Below, in pieces: positions 7,155 through 15,543 of a DNA stretch of 64,000 bases. The notes below the pieces were generated by a model, which ran no database searches, was not told the DNA's origin, and saw only the letters and a program-made list of their open reading frames with translations. Made by a program: the position numbers and the translations under genes. Origin of the DNA: Kosmotoga arenicorallina S304 (GTDB taxonomy: Bacteria > Thermotogota > Thermotogae > Petrotogales > Kosmotogaceae); contig NZ_JFHK01000018.1 of assembly GCF_001636545.1 (NCBI RefSeq), positions 1 through 64,000 on the forward strand, written 5' to 3'. Position 1 is the first letter of the stretch. Every line of letters begins with the position of its first letter.

Positions 7155-7628
7155 TCACTCCTCCTCAAATTCCTTAGCAAATTTAACGATGTTCTCTTCC
7201 TTCAATGAAGGCATTTCCTTGCCTTCAGCCATTTTCTGAATAATCTTTCTTGTGACTAAATTCATCTTTTCAAAATTGAATTCCCCGCCAAAATATCCTT
7301 TTACACTGCAATGGTTTAAAAATTCCCCGGGGAAATTCAGAGTGAGGTATTCATCAAATTTTTCTTCCACATCAGCCATACAAAGAAACAAACCAAGCTT
7401 CTTTTGTAAAAGCTCAGGGTGCTTTTTAATGAATCGCTTCAATTTTCCCGGTACATGGCTTGCATGAATATAACTTCCGATAATGACAGCATCATAACCT
7501 TTAATATCCTCTTTTGCTGCATTCTTTAAGCTCATCAGTTGAGTTTCGGATTTGAGATTTTCGGCCAGCTTTTTAGCGCATTTTTCAGTTGTCCCTGTTT
7601 TGCTTGTGTAAATAATCAGCGTTTTCAC
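7155..7628 (-). CDS. Flavodoxin (HemG-like flavodoxin_5 type)
   Basis: A 157-residue flavodoxin. The phosphate-binding loop TSKTGTTEKCAKKLAENL starts at residue ~8, and YDAVIIGSYIHASHVPGKLKRFI is typical of flavodoxin_5 proteins such as HemG/BilS. FMN-binding electron carrier, cytoplasmic. First gene of an operon with a TetR regulator and an FMN-binding membrane protein, suggesting a small flavin-based redox module. No heme genes are nearby, so a HemG role is not supported. Confidence 0.85.
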   Translation of the reverse strand: MKTLIIYTSKTGTTEKCAKKLAENLKSETQLMSLKNAAKEDIKGYDAVIIGSYIHASHVPGKLKRFIKKHPELLQKKLGLFLCMADVEEKFDEYLTLNFPGEFLNHCSVKGYFGGEFNFEKMNLVTRKIIQKMAEGKEMPSLKEENIVKFAKEFEEE

Positions 7629-7655
7629 AGAAATCCATCCCCTTTTTTATATATG

Positions 7656-7709
7656 TGAACATTGTTCATTATTTGAACATAGTTTATCATCTTGTTTTTT
7701 TGCTGTCAA
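7656..7709 (-). promoter_or_regulatory. Promoter and TetR-type operator of the flavodoxin operon
   Basis: Minus-strand -35 TTGACA (7704-7709), 17-bp spacer, -10 TAAACT (7681-7686). Directly downstream lie the perfect palindrome TGAAC-att-GTTCA (7656-7668) and a third half-site TTGAACAT (7673-7680). A protein bound there would block initiation, in line with autorepression by the TetR protein of the operon. Confidence 0.7.
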
Positions 7710-7786
7710 CTATAGAAATAACTCCTTGAAGTTTTTCGAGAAATAGCGCTAACAAATTGAGAATGTGATAAACTGCGAAAGCGAAG

Positions 7787-7795
7787 TGGTATAAT
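7787..7795 (+). promoter_or_regulatory. Extended -10 promoter
   Basis: TGG-TATAAT, 27 bp before the start of the gene at 7823; no clear -35 box. Confidence 0.55.
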
Positions 7796-7822
7796 CAAGC
7801 GAAATGAAATGGGGGGATTTTT

Positions 7823-8803
7823 ATGGGCTGGATACATTTCGAACCTGTTTTTGTGCTTACGGAATTGATTAAATCAAGAGGCATGAGTTTTGAAGATAAA
7901 TTCGAAACTATCGAGGGCTCAACAATTGATGATATGTTCAATGAGTTTCAGGTGAATGAAGGAGAAAGAGAAAAAGTTCTGAAAGCGATTTTTGAAGAGA
8001 ATTTTTCGAGAGAGGGTTTGTCAAAAGATGCTTCAGAATTGGTTTCTTATATTGAAAGCCTGAAAGAAAAAGAGAGGGAGATCCTTAGCTTTGCAGCAGA
8101 AATTCTACCTGAAGAAGAGACCATCTGGAATGAAGTCATTGAGAGGGCAAGGGAATATCTGCCTGAAAATGCCTCTTTTGAAAGCTTTGAGCTTTTTTTT
8201 ACACCGATGCCGCGAAACGCAAGGATTACTCCCAGAAGTGCTTACTGTGACCCGCTATTTGCGCTGGAAGTGGGAAAAGAAGGCCTCATTTCCCTGTGCT
8301 CTCATCTTGCGCACCATATTGGTAGAGGGAGTATAGCAAAGGAATTCGATTTTAATCCTGATTCAATAAATGATTTGATCGTTGAGAAGTTCGTGTTTTT
8401 AGAAGCCGAAGGCATAGCAAACTGCGTTTCAGATGCAAGGAACCTACCAACGATGAACAAGTTGAAGGAATTCAGAGATAAAATCGAAGATGAATTCAGC
8501 GGGTACCTTGATATTTTGCAGGAATTGTATCTGGGATATCATCGCGGTGAGTACAAAGGGAATCTGGAAAGTTTAAAGGAAAAGGCGTGGCTTTTAAACT
8601 CTTTCATAGTTCCAGCTGGATGCAGGATGGCTTTCGAAATTGAAAAAGCTTTTGGAAGGGAAGCACTGGTAAAGACAGTAGGAAAGCCGCTTGAATTCTT
8701 GAAGCTGTATCAAAAAGCAGCCGAAGAAAATAACTTATTCCTTTTTGAAGAAGAAACTTTTGAATATCTCGAAGAAGATTTGCAGGGGCCTCAAATAAGT
8801 TAG
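7823..8803 (+). CDS. Hypothetical protein, possible degenerate gluzincin-like fold
   Basis: A 326-residue acidic, soluble protein without signal peptide. Around residues 155-205 it has LCSHLAHHIGR and, ~40 residues later, EAEGIANCVSD. This spacing resembles gluzincin metallopeptidases (HExxH ... E), but the catalytic Glu of HExxH is absent (HLAHH). The clear HEITH protein encoded at 63076-63816 has the same H..H/EGLA arrangement. Similarity is by eye only. ATG 7823 follows GGGGGG. It ends 29 bp before lemA and may share that transcript. Confidence 0.6.
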   Translation: MGWIHFEPVFVLTELIKSRGMSFEDKFETIEGSTIDDMFNEFQVNEGEREKVLKAIFEENFSREGLSKDASELVSYIESLKEKEREILSFAAEILPEEETIWNEVIERAREYLPENASFESFELFFTPMPRNARITPRSAYCDPLFALEVGKEGLISLCSHLAHHIGRGSIAKEFDFNPDSINDLIVEKFVFLEAEGIANCVSDARNLPTMNKLKEFRDKIEDEFSGYLDILQELYLGYHRGEYKGNLESLKEKAWLLNSFIVPAGCRMAFEIEKAFGREALVKTVGKPLEFLKLYQKAAEENNLFLFEEETFEYLEEDLQGPQIS

Positions 8804-8832
8804 AAATAATCGGACAGTATGGAGGTGGTTAA

Positions 8833-9399
8833 ATGTTAATAGGAGCAGTTATTCTTGTAATAGTTCTTGTTCTCGTTTTCTGGTTTATAGGGGTTTACAA
8901 CAGCCTGATTAGATTGAAAAAGCGTGTACAAAACGCCTGGGCTCAAATCGATGTGCAGCTTAAAAGAAGGCACGACCTGATCCCCAATTTGGTGAACGCT
9001 GTTAAGGGATATATGAAGTTTGAGCGCGAAACTCTTGAGAAGGTCATGGAAGCGCGAGCAAAGGCAATATCTGCGCAAGGCGTTGGCGATAAAATACAAG
9101 CTGAGAGAGAACTTGGAGGATTTCTTGGGCGTCTACTCGCTGTGGTGGAAAACTATCCAGAGTTGAAAGCCAATGAGAACGTAAAGCAGCTTATGGAGGA
9201 GCTTACCACAACAGAAAATAAAATTTCATACGCCCGCCAGTTCTATAATGATACCGCAACAAGGTTTAACACAAAAATCGAGGTATTTCCCGACAATATT
9301 GTAGCAGGTATGTATTCCAGCAAATTCGAAGCTTTCCCGCTTTTCGAAATAGAGGATAAAGCTGAAAAGGAAGTCCCGCAGGTTGATCTCAACATCTAA
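8833..9399 (+). CDS. lemA: LemA family protein
   Basis: A 188-residue LemA protein: one N-terminal transmembrane helix (residues ~3-22), then the conserved VQNAWAQIDVQLKRRHDLIPNLVNAVKGYMKFE segment and a helical domain ending in RFNTKIEVFPDNIVA. LemA proteins are membrane-anchored helical bundles of unclear function, often next to HtpX-type proteases, as here (11 bp gap). ATG 8833 follows GGAGGTGGTTAA. Confidence 0.9.
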   Translation: MLIGAVILVIVLVLVFWFIGVYNSLIRLKKRVQNAWAQIDVQLKRRHDLIPNLVNAVKGYMKFERETLEKVMEARAKAISAQGVGDKIQAERELGGFLGRLLAVVENYPELKANENVKQLMEELTTTENKISYARQFYNDTATRFNTKIEVFPDNIVAGMYSSKFEAFPLFEIEDKAEKEVPQVDLNI

Positions 9400-9410
9400 G
9401 GGGAAATTTT

Positions 9411-10400
9411 ATGGCTTTTAGCGTGGATTTTTATGCCGAAGAACGCAAAAACATTCGGAAAACCGCTCTATTAGTTACACTTTTCTATATAATGATGGCT
9501 GCTTTTGGCCTGATAATAGATTTTGCCTTTGGCATGTTGCCGATATTTACAGCTGTATTCCTTTCGGTAGCAACTATCCAGTTTTTGGTATCCATCTATT
9601 CTGGAAAAAAGATGGTTTTGCGTTCTTTAAAAGCAAGGCCGTATAATCCGAAAAACTTTGAAGAGAAGCAGCTGAAAAACATATTGGATGAGCTCACCAT
9701 ATCTGCTGGCCTCTCTAAACCGCCTGAGCTATATGTTATCGACAATGACGAAGTTATAAACGCTTTCGCTACCGGTTTTAAGAGGGAGGATGCGGTGGTT
9801 TGTGTAACTACCGGATTGCTCAAAACACTTGATAGGGAAGAGACTTCGGGAGTTATCGGTCATGAATTGAGCCATATAGTAAACCGGGATATTCTGATTA
9901 TGACAATGATATCAGCCCTTATAGGCGCTGTGGTGATCATCCAGATTTTTGCTGCAAGGACGCTGATAAATTATCTGAGATTTGGCGGTTTTGCGCGGGG
10001 CAGAAGAAAAAGCAAAAAGGACAACACAGGTATGGCGATTCTCGTATTTCTTGCAACTGTTGCAGGGCTTGCGACCCTCTTCTCATTTTTGGGAAAGCTC
10101 TCGCTTTTTGCTGTTTCCCGCACGAGGGAATATTTTGCAGATGCTCGCGCGGTTGAATTGACAAGAAATCCTGCAGGACTGGCAAGTGCATTGAGAAAAA
10201 TCGCACTAATTTCAAAAAAGCTGCCCACGGCCAATACGGCGACAGCACATCTTTTCATTGCCGACCCTTTGAAGAGAAAGGTAAACGAAAAATCTTCAGC
10301 CTTTGCTTCGCTTTTCAGCACTCATCCACCTATCTATAAGAGAATCGCCACACTTGAAAATCGCCAACCTGAAGAAGTGAGAAAAGAATTGCAGTTATAA
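9411..10400 (+). CDS. htpX: M48 family zinc metalloprotease (HtpX-like)
   Basis: A 329-residue integral membrane protease. Two N-terminal transmembrane helices (residues ~18-60), the zinc motif HELSH in EETSGVIGHELSHIVNRDIL, two further hydrophobic segments, and the third-ligand region SRTREYFADARAVELT. These are the hallmarks of HtpX, which degrades misfolded membrane proteins with its active site on the cytoplasmic side. Paired with lemA, a common arrangement. Confidence 0.9.
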   Translation: MAFSVDFYAEERKNIRKTALLVTLFYIMMAAFGLIIDFAFGMLPIFTAVFLSVATIQFLVSIYSGKKMVLRSLKARPYNPKNFEEKQLKNILDELTISAGLSKPPELYVIDNDEVINAFATGFKREDAVVCVTTGLLKTLDREETSGVIGHELSHIVNRDILIMTMISALIGAVVIIQIFAARTLINYLRFGGFARGRRKSKKDNTGMAILVFLATVAGLATLFSFLGKLSLFAVSRTREYFADARAVELTRNPAGLASALRKIALISKKLPTANTATAHLFIADPLKRKVNEKSSAFASLFSTHPPIYKRIATLENRQPEEVRKELQL

Positions 10401-10568
10401 TTTAGAATCTCCAAAGATTTATCTTGCTGATTTTAGAGTCAAATCGCTTTTCAATAGCCGATTTGGCGCTTTCTTTCGTTATTGTTTACATGCACACATA
10501 TGCAATGGAATAATTACAAACACTAAATCAACTGCGAGGTCTACTCATAGATTTTCTATTGAGTAAAG

Positions 10569-10577
10569 TGCTATAAT
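10569..10577 (+). promoter_or_regulatory. Extended -10 promoter of a small gene
   Basis: TGC-TATAAT. Transcription from here would give a ~140-nt leader before the 32-codon ORF at 10723. Nothing else is seen between htpX and this gene except a weak AAATCG/CGATTT inverted repeat near 10442-10465. Confidence 0.5.
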
Positions 10578-10722
10578 ATATTAGAGTAATTTTATCGGAT
10601 ATGCAATCGTATTTAATATACAAGCAATTCCAACCAGAAAACATGAAAGGATTCACCGGAAATGCTTAACAAATGAAATTCCAGTATCAACAAAGTGTTT
10701 TGCCAACAGGAGGTGAATTTCT

Positions 10723-10821
10723 ATGCGTGATAAAGAAAAGATAGTTTTTTACAAGGAAACTTTCAAGAGGTTGGAAAAGATAAAGGAAGACTTGATTTCG
10801 CGTATACATTACAGGTTTTAA
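10723..10821 (+). CDS. 32-residue basic peptide with own promoter and terminator
   Basis: ATG 10723 preceded by AGGAGGTGAATTTCT, a near-perfect ribosome binding site. The product is a charged, probably helical 32-residue peptide (MRDKEKIVFYKETFKRLEKI and onward). A rho-independent terminator follows 19 bp after the stop and an extended -10 promoter lies upstream, so the gene is a complete transcription unit of about 280 nt. No family is recognised; with a ~140-nt leader the RNA could also act by itself. Confidence 0.6.
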   Translation: MRDKEKIVFYKETFKRLEKIKEDLISRIHYRF

Positions 10822-10840
10822 TTCTGATACCATAAATGAA

Positions 10841-10867
10841 AAACGTCCCTTTTGGGGCGTTTTTTTC
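10841..10867 (+). terminator. Rho-independent terminator of the 32-residue gene
   Basis: AACG-t-CCC-tttt-GGG-g-CGTT followed by a run of T. Confidence 0.8.
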
Positions 10868-10978
10868 TGGCATCATTGTGGTCGTAAACGCTGAGAATTG
10901 TTTGTAAATCGCTTGGAACTATAATTAGGGAGCCGAGTGACGTAATTCGAGTTGCGAGTGAAGCAATGAAAACCTGTG

Positions 10979-11436
10979 CTGGGTTTCACTCAGGCTGTGC
11001 GTGACTTTGTAACGGCTCTGCATTCCTTCGGAATGGCTCTGTGCCTGCGGCGGAGAAGAACCGAGTTACGAGTCACGAGAATCGAGAAAATGTGACCGAG
11101 AACCAAGAAAATAAGTACCTGGTTGTGAGAAAAATCTTAAAGATATGTTTAGGAACTACTCGTTACTCGAATGGCGTTACTCGGCTTTTTGATTGCCTTG
11201 CAATCGTCGCTCCATCAGCTGTCGCCTCATCAGCAGTCGTACTATTATTTGTCAGCCTTCGCGAGCATCGTACCATCAATTGTCGTACCACCAACTGTCG
11301 TATTACCATTTGTCAGCCTCCGCAAGCGTCGCTCCATCAATTGTCGTACCACCAACTGTCGTACTATCATTTGTCAGCCTCCGCAAGCGTCGCATTATCA
11401 GCTGTCGCTTCATCAATTGTCGCTCCACCAACAGTT
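10979..11436. repeat. Composite repeat element, copy B
   Basis: Second copy of the element at 3895-4282. Shared parts: the CATTCCTTCGGAATG hairpin, the GCGGCGGAGAAGAACCGAG core, the long inverted repeat (left arm from 11061, right arm ending 11184 and followed by CTTTTTGATT), and the ~15-nt array (11202-11436). Here a higher-order unit of about 61 nt is repeated. All three forward frames stay open through the array, because the 15-nt units lack stop codons, not because of coding. It ends 19 bp from the stop of the FAD-dependent dehydrogenase. 10868-10978 also carries a related CGAGTTGCGAGTG motif. Confidence 0.75.
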
Positions 11437-11454
11437 ATTTTTCAACCGTCATTT

Positions 11455-12741
11455 TCAGAGCAAGTTCCTTCCAAGCAATTTTCCATGGCCGGTGGCGTAG
11501 GTTATAGATCTTGTGTGCCCTGAACAATCTCCTATGAATTTGAGGTTTTTATACCTGTTGTTGTCAATTTTGTTTGAATAGAACTTAACTTCCACAGCAT
11601 ACATGAGGTTGTCGGGATAAACCACTCCGGGTACAACCTTTCCAAGCTTTTCAATGAATTCTGTGAGTGAAACCGTTATTCTTCTGGGAAGCACCAGGTT
11701 TATATCACCAAGGATAAAATCGCTTTCGGGCAACGTGGGTTTTACGCGCCCTAATCTTTTTGTACGTTTTGTATTTAGAAAATCATCATAGGTTTGAAGG
11801 ATTACCTTTTTTCCACCAGCAAGAATATTGCTCAGTCTGCTTATGTAAGATCCATATCCAAAGGGGTCATTAAAAGGTTGTGTAAATCTTGTGGTGCAGA
11901 GTATCGCAAAATTGGTGTTTTCTGAACTTCCCTCTGAATTGGAATGCCCGTTAACGGTAACGAAGTCATCGTAGTTTTCCAGTACGACTTTTCCGGAGGG
12001 ATTATTGCAGAATGTCCTGACTGTGTATCCCGTCTTTGTAATCAGTTTCACCTTGAATTCGTACATCTCGTTGTTTATGGCCTCGACAGCGTGATCGGGC
12101 AATTCATAACGCACACCTATATCCACTGTGTTGTTTGCCGCCACCAATTCGGGATGCTTTTCGGTGATTTTCTTTATCAGGCCGTGCCCACTTCTGCCGA
12201 CAGCTATTACCAGATAATCGAATTCAGCTTCGAAGTCCTTTCCCAGAGCAACTATTTTGTCTTCAAAAATCTCTATGTCTTCGACCCGCTTATTGAAGTG
12301 GAAATGAATATTTGGCTTTGCTGAGAAGTCCTCATACACTTTTTTAAGTATAGAACCGAGTTTATCTGTTCCTATATGCCAGAACTTTGAGTTTACAGGC
12401 TCAAAACCTTCTGAATAGAAATCTTCGAAGTAAATAGACTTACTATCAAAGGATATGCCCGTTTTCACGCTTTTCCTATCTTCCGGATTGAGTTTATCTA
12501 TGTAGAAGCGGACTACTTCATGCTGAATATGCAGAGGCAGTTCCATATCACCGCCCATAGTGCTTGAAACAAAGATTTTTCCGTCTGAACGTATCCCGCT
12601 AATGCTCGAACTATAAATATCCTTTGAACGCTCAAGAATATGTATTTCGTGGTCACTGTCTTTTAGTTCATTTATAAACCCTATCGCTGCTGCCCCAAAT
12701 CCCACAACACCTATTTTCATAATTGCTGCCCCTGCGGGCAT
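11455..12741 (-). CDS. FAD-dependent dehydrogenase (uncharacterised, COG2509-like)
   Basis: About 428 residues. Rossmann FAD-binding motif at the N-terminus (IGVVGFGAAAIGFINELK, then LERSKD) and a second signature DYLVIAVGRSGHGL. The C-terminus KFIGDCSGHTRSITYATGHGKLLGRNLL is the usual FAD-contacting end. Members of this group are cytoplasmic flavoproteins without known substrate. ATG 12741 follows AAGGAGGTGGGG; ATG 12720, immediately before the Rossmann motif, is the alternative. The 3' end abuts composite repeat B. Confidence 0.8.
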   Translation of the reverse strand: MPAGAAIMKIGVVGFGAAAIGFINELKDSDHEIHILERSKDIYSSSISGIRSDGKIFVSSTMGGDMELPLHIQHEVVRFYIDKLNPEDRKSVKTGISFDSKSIYFEDFYSEGFEPVNSKFWHIGTDKLGSILKKVYEDFSAKPNIHFHFNKRVEDIEIFEDKIVALGKDFEAEFDYLVIAVGRSGHGLIKKITEKHPELVAANNTVDIGVRYELPDHAVEAINNEMYEFKVKLITKTGYTVRTFCNNPSGKVVLENYDDFVTVNGHSNSEGSSENTNFAILCTTRFTQPFNDPFGYGSYISRLSNILAGGKKVILQTYDDFLNTKRTKRLGRVKPTLPESDFILGDINLVLPRRITVSLTEFIEKLGKVVPGVVYPDNLMYAVEVKFYSNKIDNNRYKNLKFIGDCSGHTRSITYATGHGKLLGRNLL

Positions 12742-12861
12742 CCCCACCTCCTTGCCTAAATTTCCAGTGAACAAAAACCAACACCAATATATAGTATGCC
12801 TGTATTATTTCTTGAATACGAAGTTTAGTAAAAGATTGAGAAAAATCTATCCGGGTTGTCG

Positions 12862-12870
12862 TGTTATACT
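12862..12870 (+). promoter_or_regulatory. Extended -10 promoter of purB-purA
   Basis: TGT-TATACT, 80 bp before the purB start, leaving a ~70-nt leader that contains the hairpin at 12898-12929. Confidence 0.45.
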
Positions 12871-12897
12871 TTCAATGTTGACGGTAAATATGTTATA

Positions 12898-12937
12898 AAC
12901 CCTGCGGTATAGATTGCCAAAGCAGGGTTATATTTTT
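12898..12937 (+). promoter_or_regulatory. Attenuator-like hairpin in the purB leader
   Basis: AACCCTGC (12898-12905) pairs with GCAGGGTT (12922-12929), followed by ATATTTTTT and directly by the GGAGG of purB. This is a terminator shape within the leader. No recognisable purine aptamer precedes it. Confidence 0.5.
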
Positions 12938-12949
12938 TGGAGGTGCGAA

Positions 12950-14242
12950 ATGATAGGAAGATATGCTCTTTCCCCTCTGAAAGAGATCTGGGAAGAAAAG
13001 CGAAAATATGAACGCTGGTTGCAAGTTGAACTTGCAGTGATAGAAGCTTTTGAAAGAGAAGGAACAGCTCCAAAAGGCACGGCTGAAAAAATAAAGGCAA
13101 AAGCTCATATAGATGTTCTGCGCATCCATGAGATAGAGGCCGAAGTTGATCATGACGTGATAGCTTTTATCAAAGCAGTTACAGAAAATCTCGGGGATGA
13201 AGCCAGATTTTTTCATAAAGGTCTTACGTCCTCTGATGTGGTGGATACAGCGCTTTCGCTTGCTCTCGTTGAAACCGGGAAATTTATTTTGGAAGCGCTG
13301 GATGAATTTTCTGATGCTTTGAAAAATAAGGCTAAAGAACACAGGAAAACCATCATTATGGGTAGGACTCACGGAGTCCATGCAGAACCCACATCCTTTG
13401 GTCTAAAAATGCTTTCTTTTCTCGCTGAAGCCGAACGAAATCGTGATAGACTCTATAGCTGCCTTGACAGATTGGCGGTTGGTAAACTAAGCGGAGCTGT
13501 TGGAAATTACGCCAATATTTCACCAGAAATTGAGAAAATAGCTCTTGAGAGATTAGGGTTGAAACCAACGAAACTCTCCACACAGGTTATTCCAAGAGAT
13601 ATACACGCAGAATTTTTATCTGTGCTCGCACTTATTGGTTCTGGAATTGAACGCCTTGCTGTAGAAATCAGACATCTTCAAAAAACGGAAGTGCTTGAAG
13701 TTCAGGAGCCATTTAAAGAAAAGCAAAGAGGATCTTCTGCTATGCCTCACAAGAAGAATCCCATTCTTTCAGAAAGGCTCAGCGGAATGGCGAGATTGTT
13801 GAGAAGTTATGCGCAGGTGGAATATGAAAACATTCCTCTATGGCATGAAAGGGACATATCGCATTCTTCGACTGAGAGAATAGTTTTTCCGGATGCAACG
13901 ATGCTTGCGTATTATATGCTAAAAAAGGCGAGTTATCTGGTAAAAAACTTGACAGTCAATCAGGAAAGAATGCTTGAAAACTTCTCGCATTCAAAAAATC
14001 TTGTATTTTCACAGCGCGTAATGCTTGCATTGGTTGAAAAAGGCATGAGCCGCGAGAAAGCGTATAAATTAATCCAAAAATTGTCGGACAGGACATGGTA
14101 TGAAGGAATAGATTTCAAAAAGGTAGTTTTGAAGGACCCCACAATTTCCGAATATTTGAAAACACAAGAGATCTCAGAACTTTTCAATCCATCATATTAT
14201 TTACGGAACGTGGAAAAAATATACCGGAGATTTGGCCTTTGA
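12950..14242 (+). CDS. purB: Adenylosuccinate lyase
   Basis: 430-residue fumarase-superfamily enzyme of purine synthesis; it cleaves SAICAR and adenylosuccinate. Visible motifs: N-terminal RYALSPLKEIWEEKRKYERW, the conserved TSSDVVDTALSL and MGRTHGVHAEPTSFG regions, and the flexible-loop signature GSSAMPHKKNP. Length is usual. ATG 12950 follows GGAGGTGCGAA. purA starts 24 bp downstream, so the AMP branch is encoded as one unit. Confidence 0.96.
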   Translation: MIGRYALSPLKEIWEEKRKYERWLQVELAVIEAFEREGTAPKGTAEKIKAKAHIDVLRIHEIEAEVDHDVIAFIKAVTENLGDEARFFHKGLTSSDVVDTALSLALVETGKFILEALDEFSDALKNKAKEHRKTIIMGRTHGVHAEPTSFGLKMLSFLAEAERNRDRLYSCLDRLAVGKLSGAVGNYANISPEIEKIALERLGLKPTKLSTQVIPRDIHAEFLSVLALIGSGIERLAVEIRHLQKTEVLEVQEPFKEKQRGSSAMPHKKNPILSERLSGMARLLRSYAQVEYENIPLWHERDISHSSTERIVFPDATMLAYYMLKKASYLVKNLTVNQERMLENFSHSKNLVFSQRVMLALVEKGMSREKAYKLIQKLSDRTWYEGIDFKKVVLKDPTISEYLKTQEISELFNPSYYLRNVEKIYRRFGL

Positions 14243-14265
14243 AAGGGTTGAAAGGAGAGAGTAGA

Positions 14266-15498
14266 ATGAAGCGCATTGCTGTGATAGGTGCCCAATGGGG
14301 AGATGAGGGTAAGGGAAAGATAGTGAATTACTTTGCCCGGAACTACAGATGGGTTATACGCTTTTCTGGAGGTGCGAATGCGGGTCACACTATTTATATA
14401 AAGGGAAAGAAATATGTCAATCACCTATTGCCGTCCATTGACCCCTATTCAGATTCCAGAGGTTTTCTAAGCAGCGGAATGGTTATCGATCTGGAAGAAA
14501 TGGCGAAAGAGATTGAAAAGATGGAAGTGGATTTTCCGGGCATAGGAGAGCGTTTCTATGTTGACCCAGAAGCCGTTATGACCTTACCATGGCACAAAGA
14601 ACAGGATATGCTGCTGGAAGGCATGCGCGAGAAGCCAATTGGCACAACAGGCAAAGGCATCGGTCCTGCATATACGGACAAAGTTTCGCGAGAAGGTTTG
14701 AAAATTTACATGCTGCAAGATGAAAGCACTTTACTTGAAAGGCTCAAAGAACTTTATGCCTTAAAAAGGGCTCTGTTTGGCGATAAATTCAGCATGGATT
14801 ACAAAGAGATATTTGAGTATCTAATTAAGTTAAGGGACAGGCTTTTAAGGCTGGGAGTTAATATAGCGGGTTCCATAGAACTGATGGAAGATTTCAGGGA
14901 AAGCACCCTTCTTTTTGAAGGCGCACAGGGTGTTATGCTGGATCTGGATTTTGGCACTTACCCCTTTGTAACCTCTTCAACCTGTACGGCACATGGTGTT
15001 ATTTCTTCTGGGTTTTCAACTGCTGAACTCGATGGAGTTTTCGGCGTAATCAAAGCTTATACTACCAGAGTCGGGAGCGGTGTTTTTCCTACAGAAGAAC
15101 ATGCTCATATTGCGGACATTATCAGGGAACGAGGATCTGAATTTGGTGCTACTACAGGACGCCCAAGAAGAGTTGGCTGGCTTGACTTGCCAGCTATCAG
15201 GTACGCTAAGGTGAGATCTGCTTTCACTCATCTTATAATAACCAAAGGCGATGTGTTAAGCGGGCTGGACGAGATAAAAGTCTGTGTTGCATATGAAATC
15301 GATGGAAAGGAAAAGAGAACACCTTTTACTTCGCAGGAATTGTTTAAGGCAAAGCCCATTTATCGGACGATGAAGGGCTGGAATTCGGTTAAAGACAAGA
15401 ATTTTGATGATTATATAAAGTTTATCGAAGATGAAGTGGAACTTCCGGTAAGCTATGTTTCATATGGCCCGGGTACTGACGAAATTAACAAGAAATGA
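14266..15498 (+). CDS. purA: Adenylosuccinate synthetase
   Basis: 410-residue GTP-dependent enzyme that converts IMP and aspartate to adenylosuccinate. The N-terminal GAQWGDEGKGKIVN P-loop, GGANAGHT, GTTGKGIGPAYTDK and TTGRPRRVGWLDL motifs are intact. It is slightly shorter than the ~425-residue E. coli type because of short loops; it is not truncated. ATG 14266 is preceded by AAAGGAGAGAGTAGA. A strong bidirectional terminator follows. Confidence 0.96.
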   Translation: MKRIAVIGAQWGDEGKGKIVNYFARNYRWVIRFSGGANAGHTIYIKGKKYVNHLLPSIDPYSDSRGFLSSGMVIDLEEMAKEIEKMEVDFPGIGERFYVDPEAVMTLPWHKEQDMLLEGMREKPIGTTGKGIGPAYTDKVSREGLKIYMLQDESTLLERLKELYALKRALFGDKFSMDYKEIFEYLIKLRDRLLRLGVNIAGSIELMEDFRESTLLFEGAQGVMLDLDFGTYPFVTSSTCTAHGVISSGFSTAELDGVFGVIKAYTTRVGSGVFPTEEHAHIADIIRERGSEFGATTGRPRRVGWLDLPAIRYAKVRSAFTHLIITKGDVLSGLDEIKVCVAYEIDGKEKRTPFTSQELFKAKPIYRTMKGWNSVKDKNFDDYIKFIEDEVELPVSYVSYGPGTDEINKK

Positions 15499-15505
15499 TA
15501 ATATC

Positions 15506-15533
15506 AAAGCCACCCTGAAACAGGGTGGCTTTT
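15506..15533. terminator. Bidirectional rho-independent terminator
   Basis: AAAGCCACCCTG-aaa-CAGGGTGGCTTT between convergent purA and the ABC ATPase gene. Confidence 0.85.
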
Positions 15534-15543
15534 GTAATAGATT

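Noticed and set aside
11202-11436. CRISPR array
   Set aside because: Contiguous 15-16-nt units without unique spacers, no cas genes.
11041-11523. Open frame of 160 codons across composite repeat B (and overlapping ones in the other two forward frames)
   Set aside because: All three frames are open because the 15-nt units lack stops; no ribosome binding site, and copy A differs in length.
12841-12940. Purine riboswitch upstream of purB
   Set aside because: No three-way junction or conserved loop sequence; only a terminator-like hairpin.
13356-13583. Antisense open frame within purB
   Set aside because: Shadow of a high-scoring enzyme gene, no binding site.
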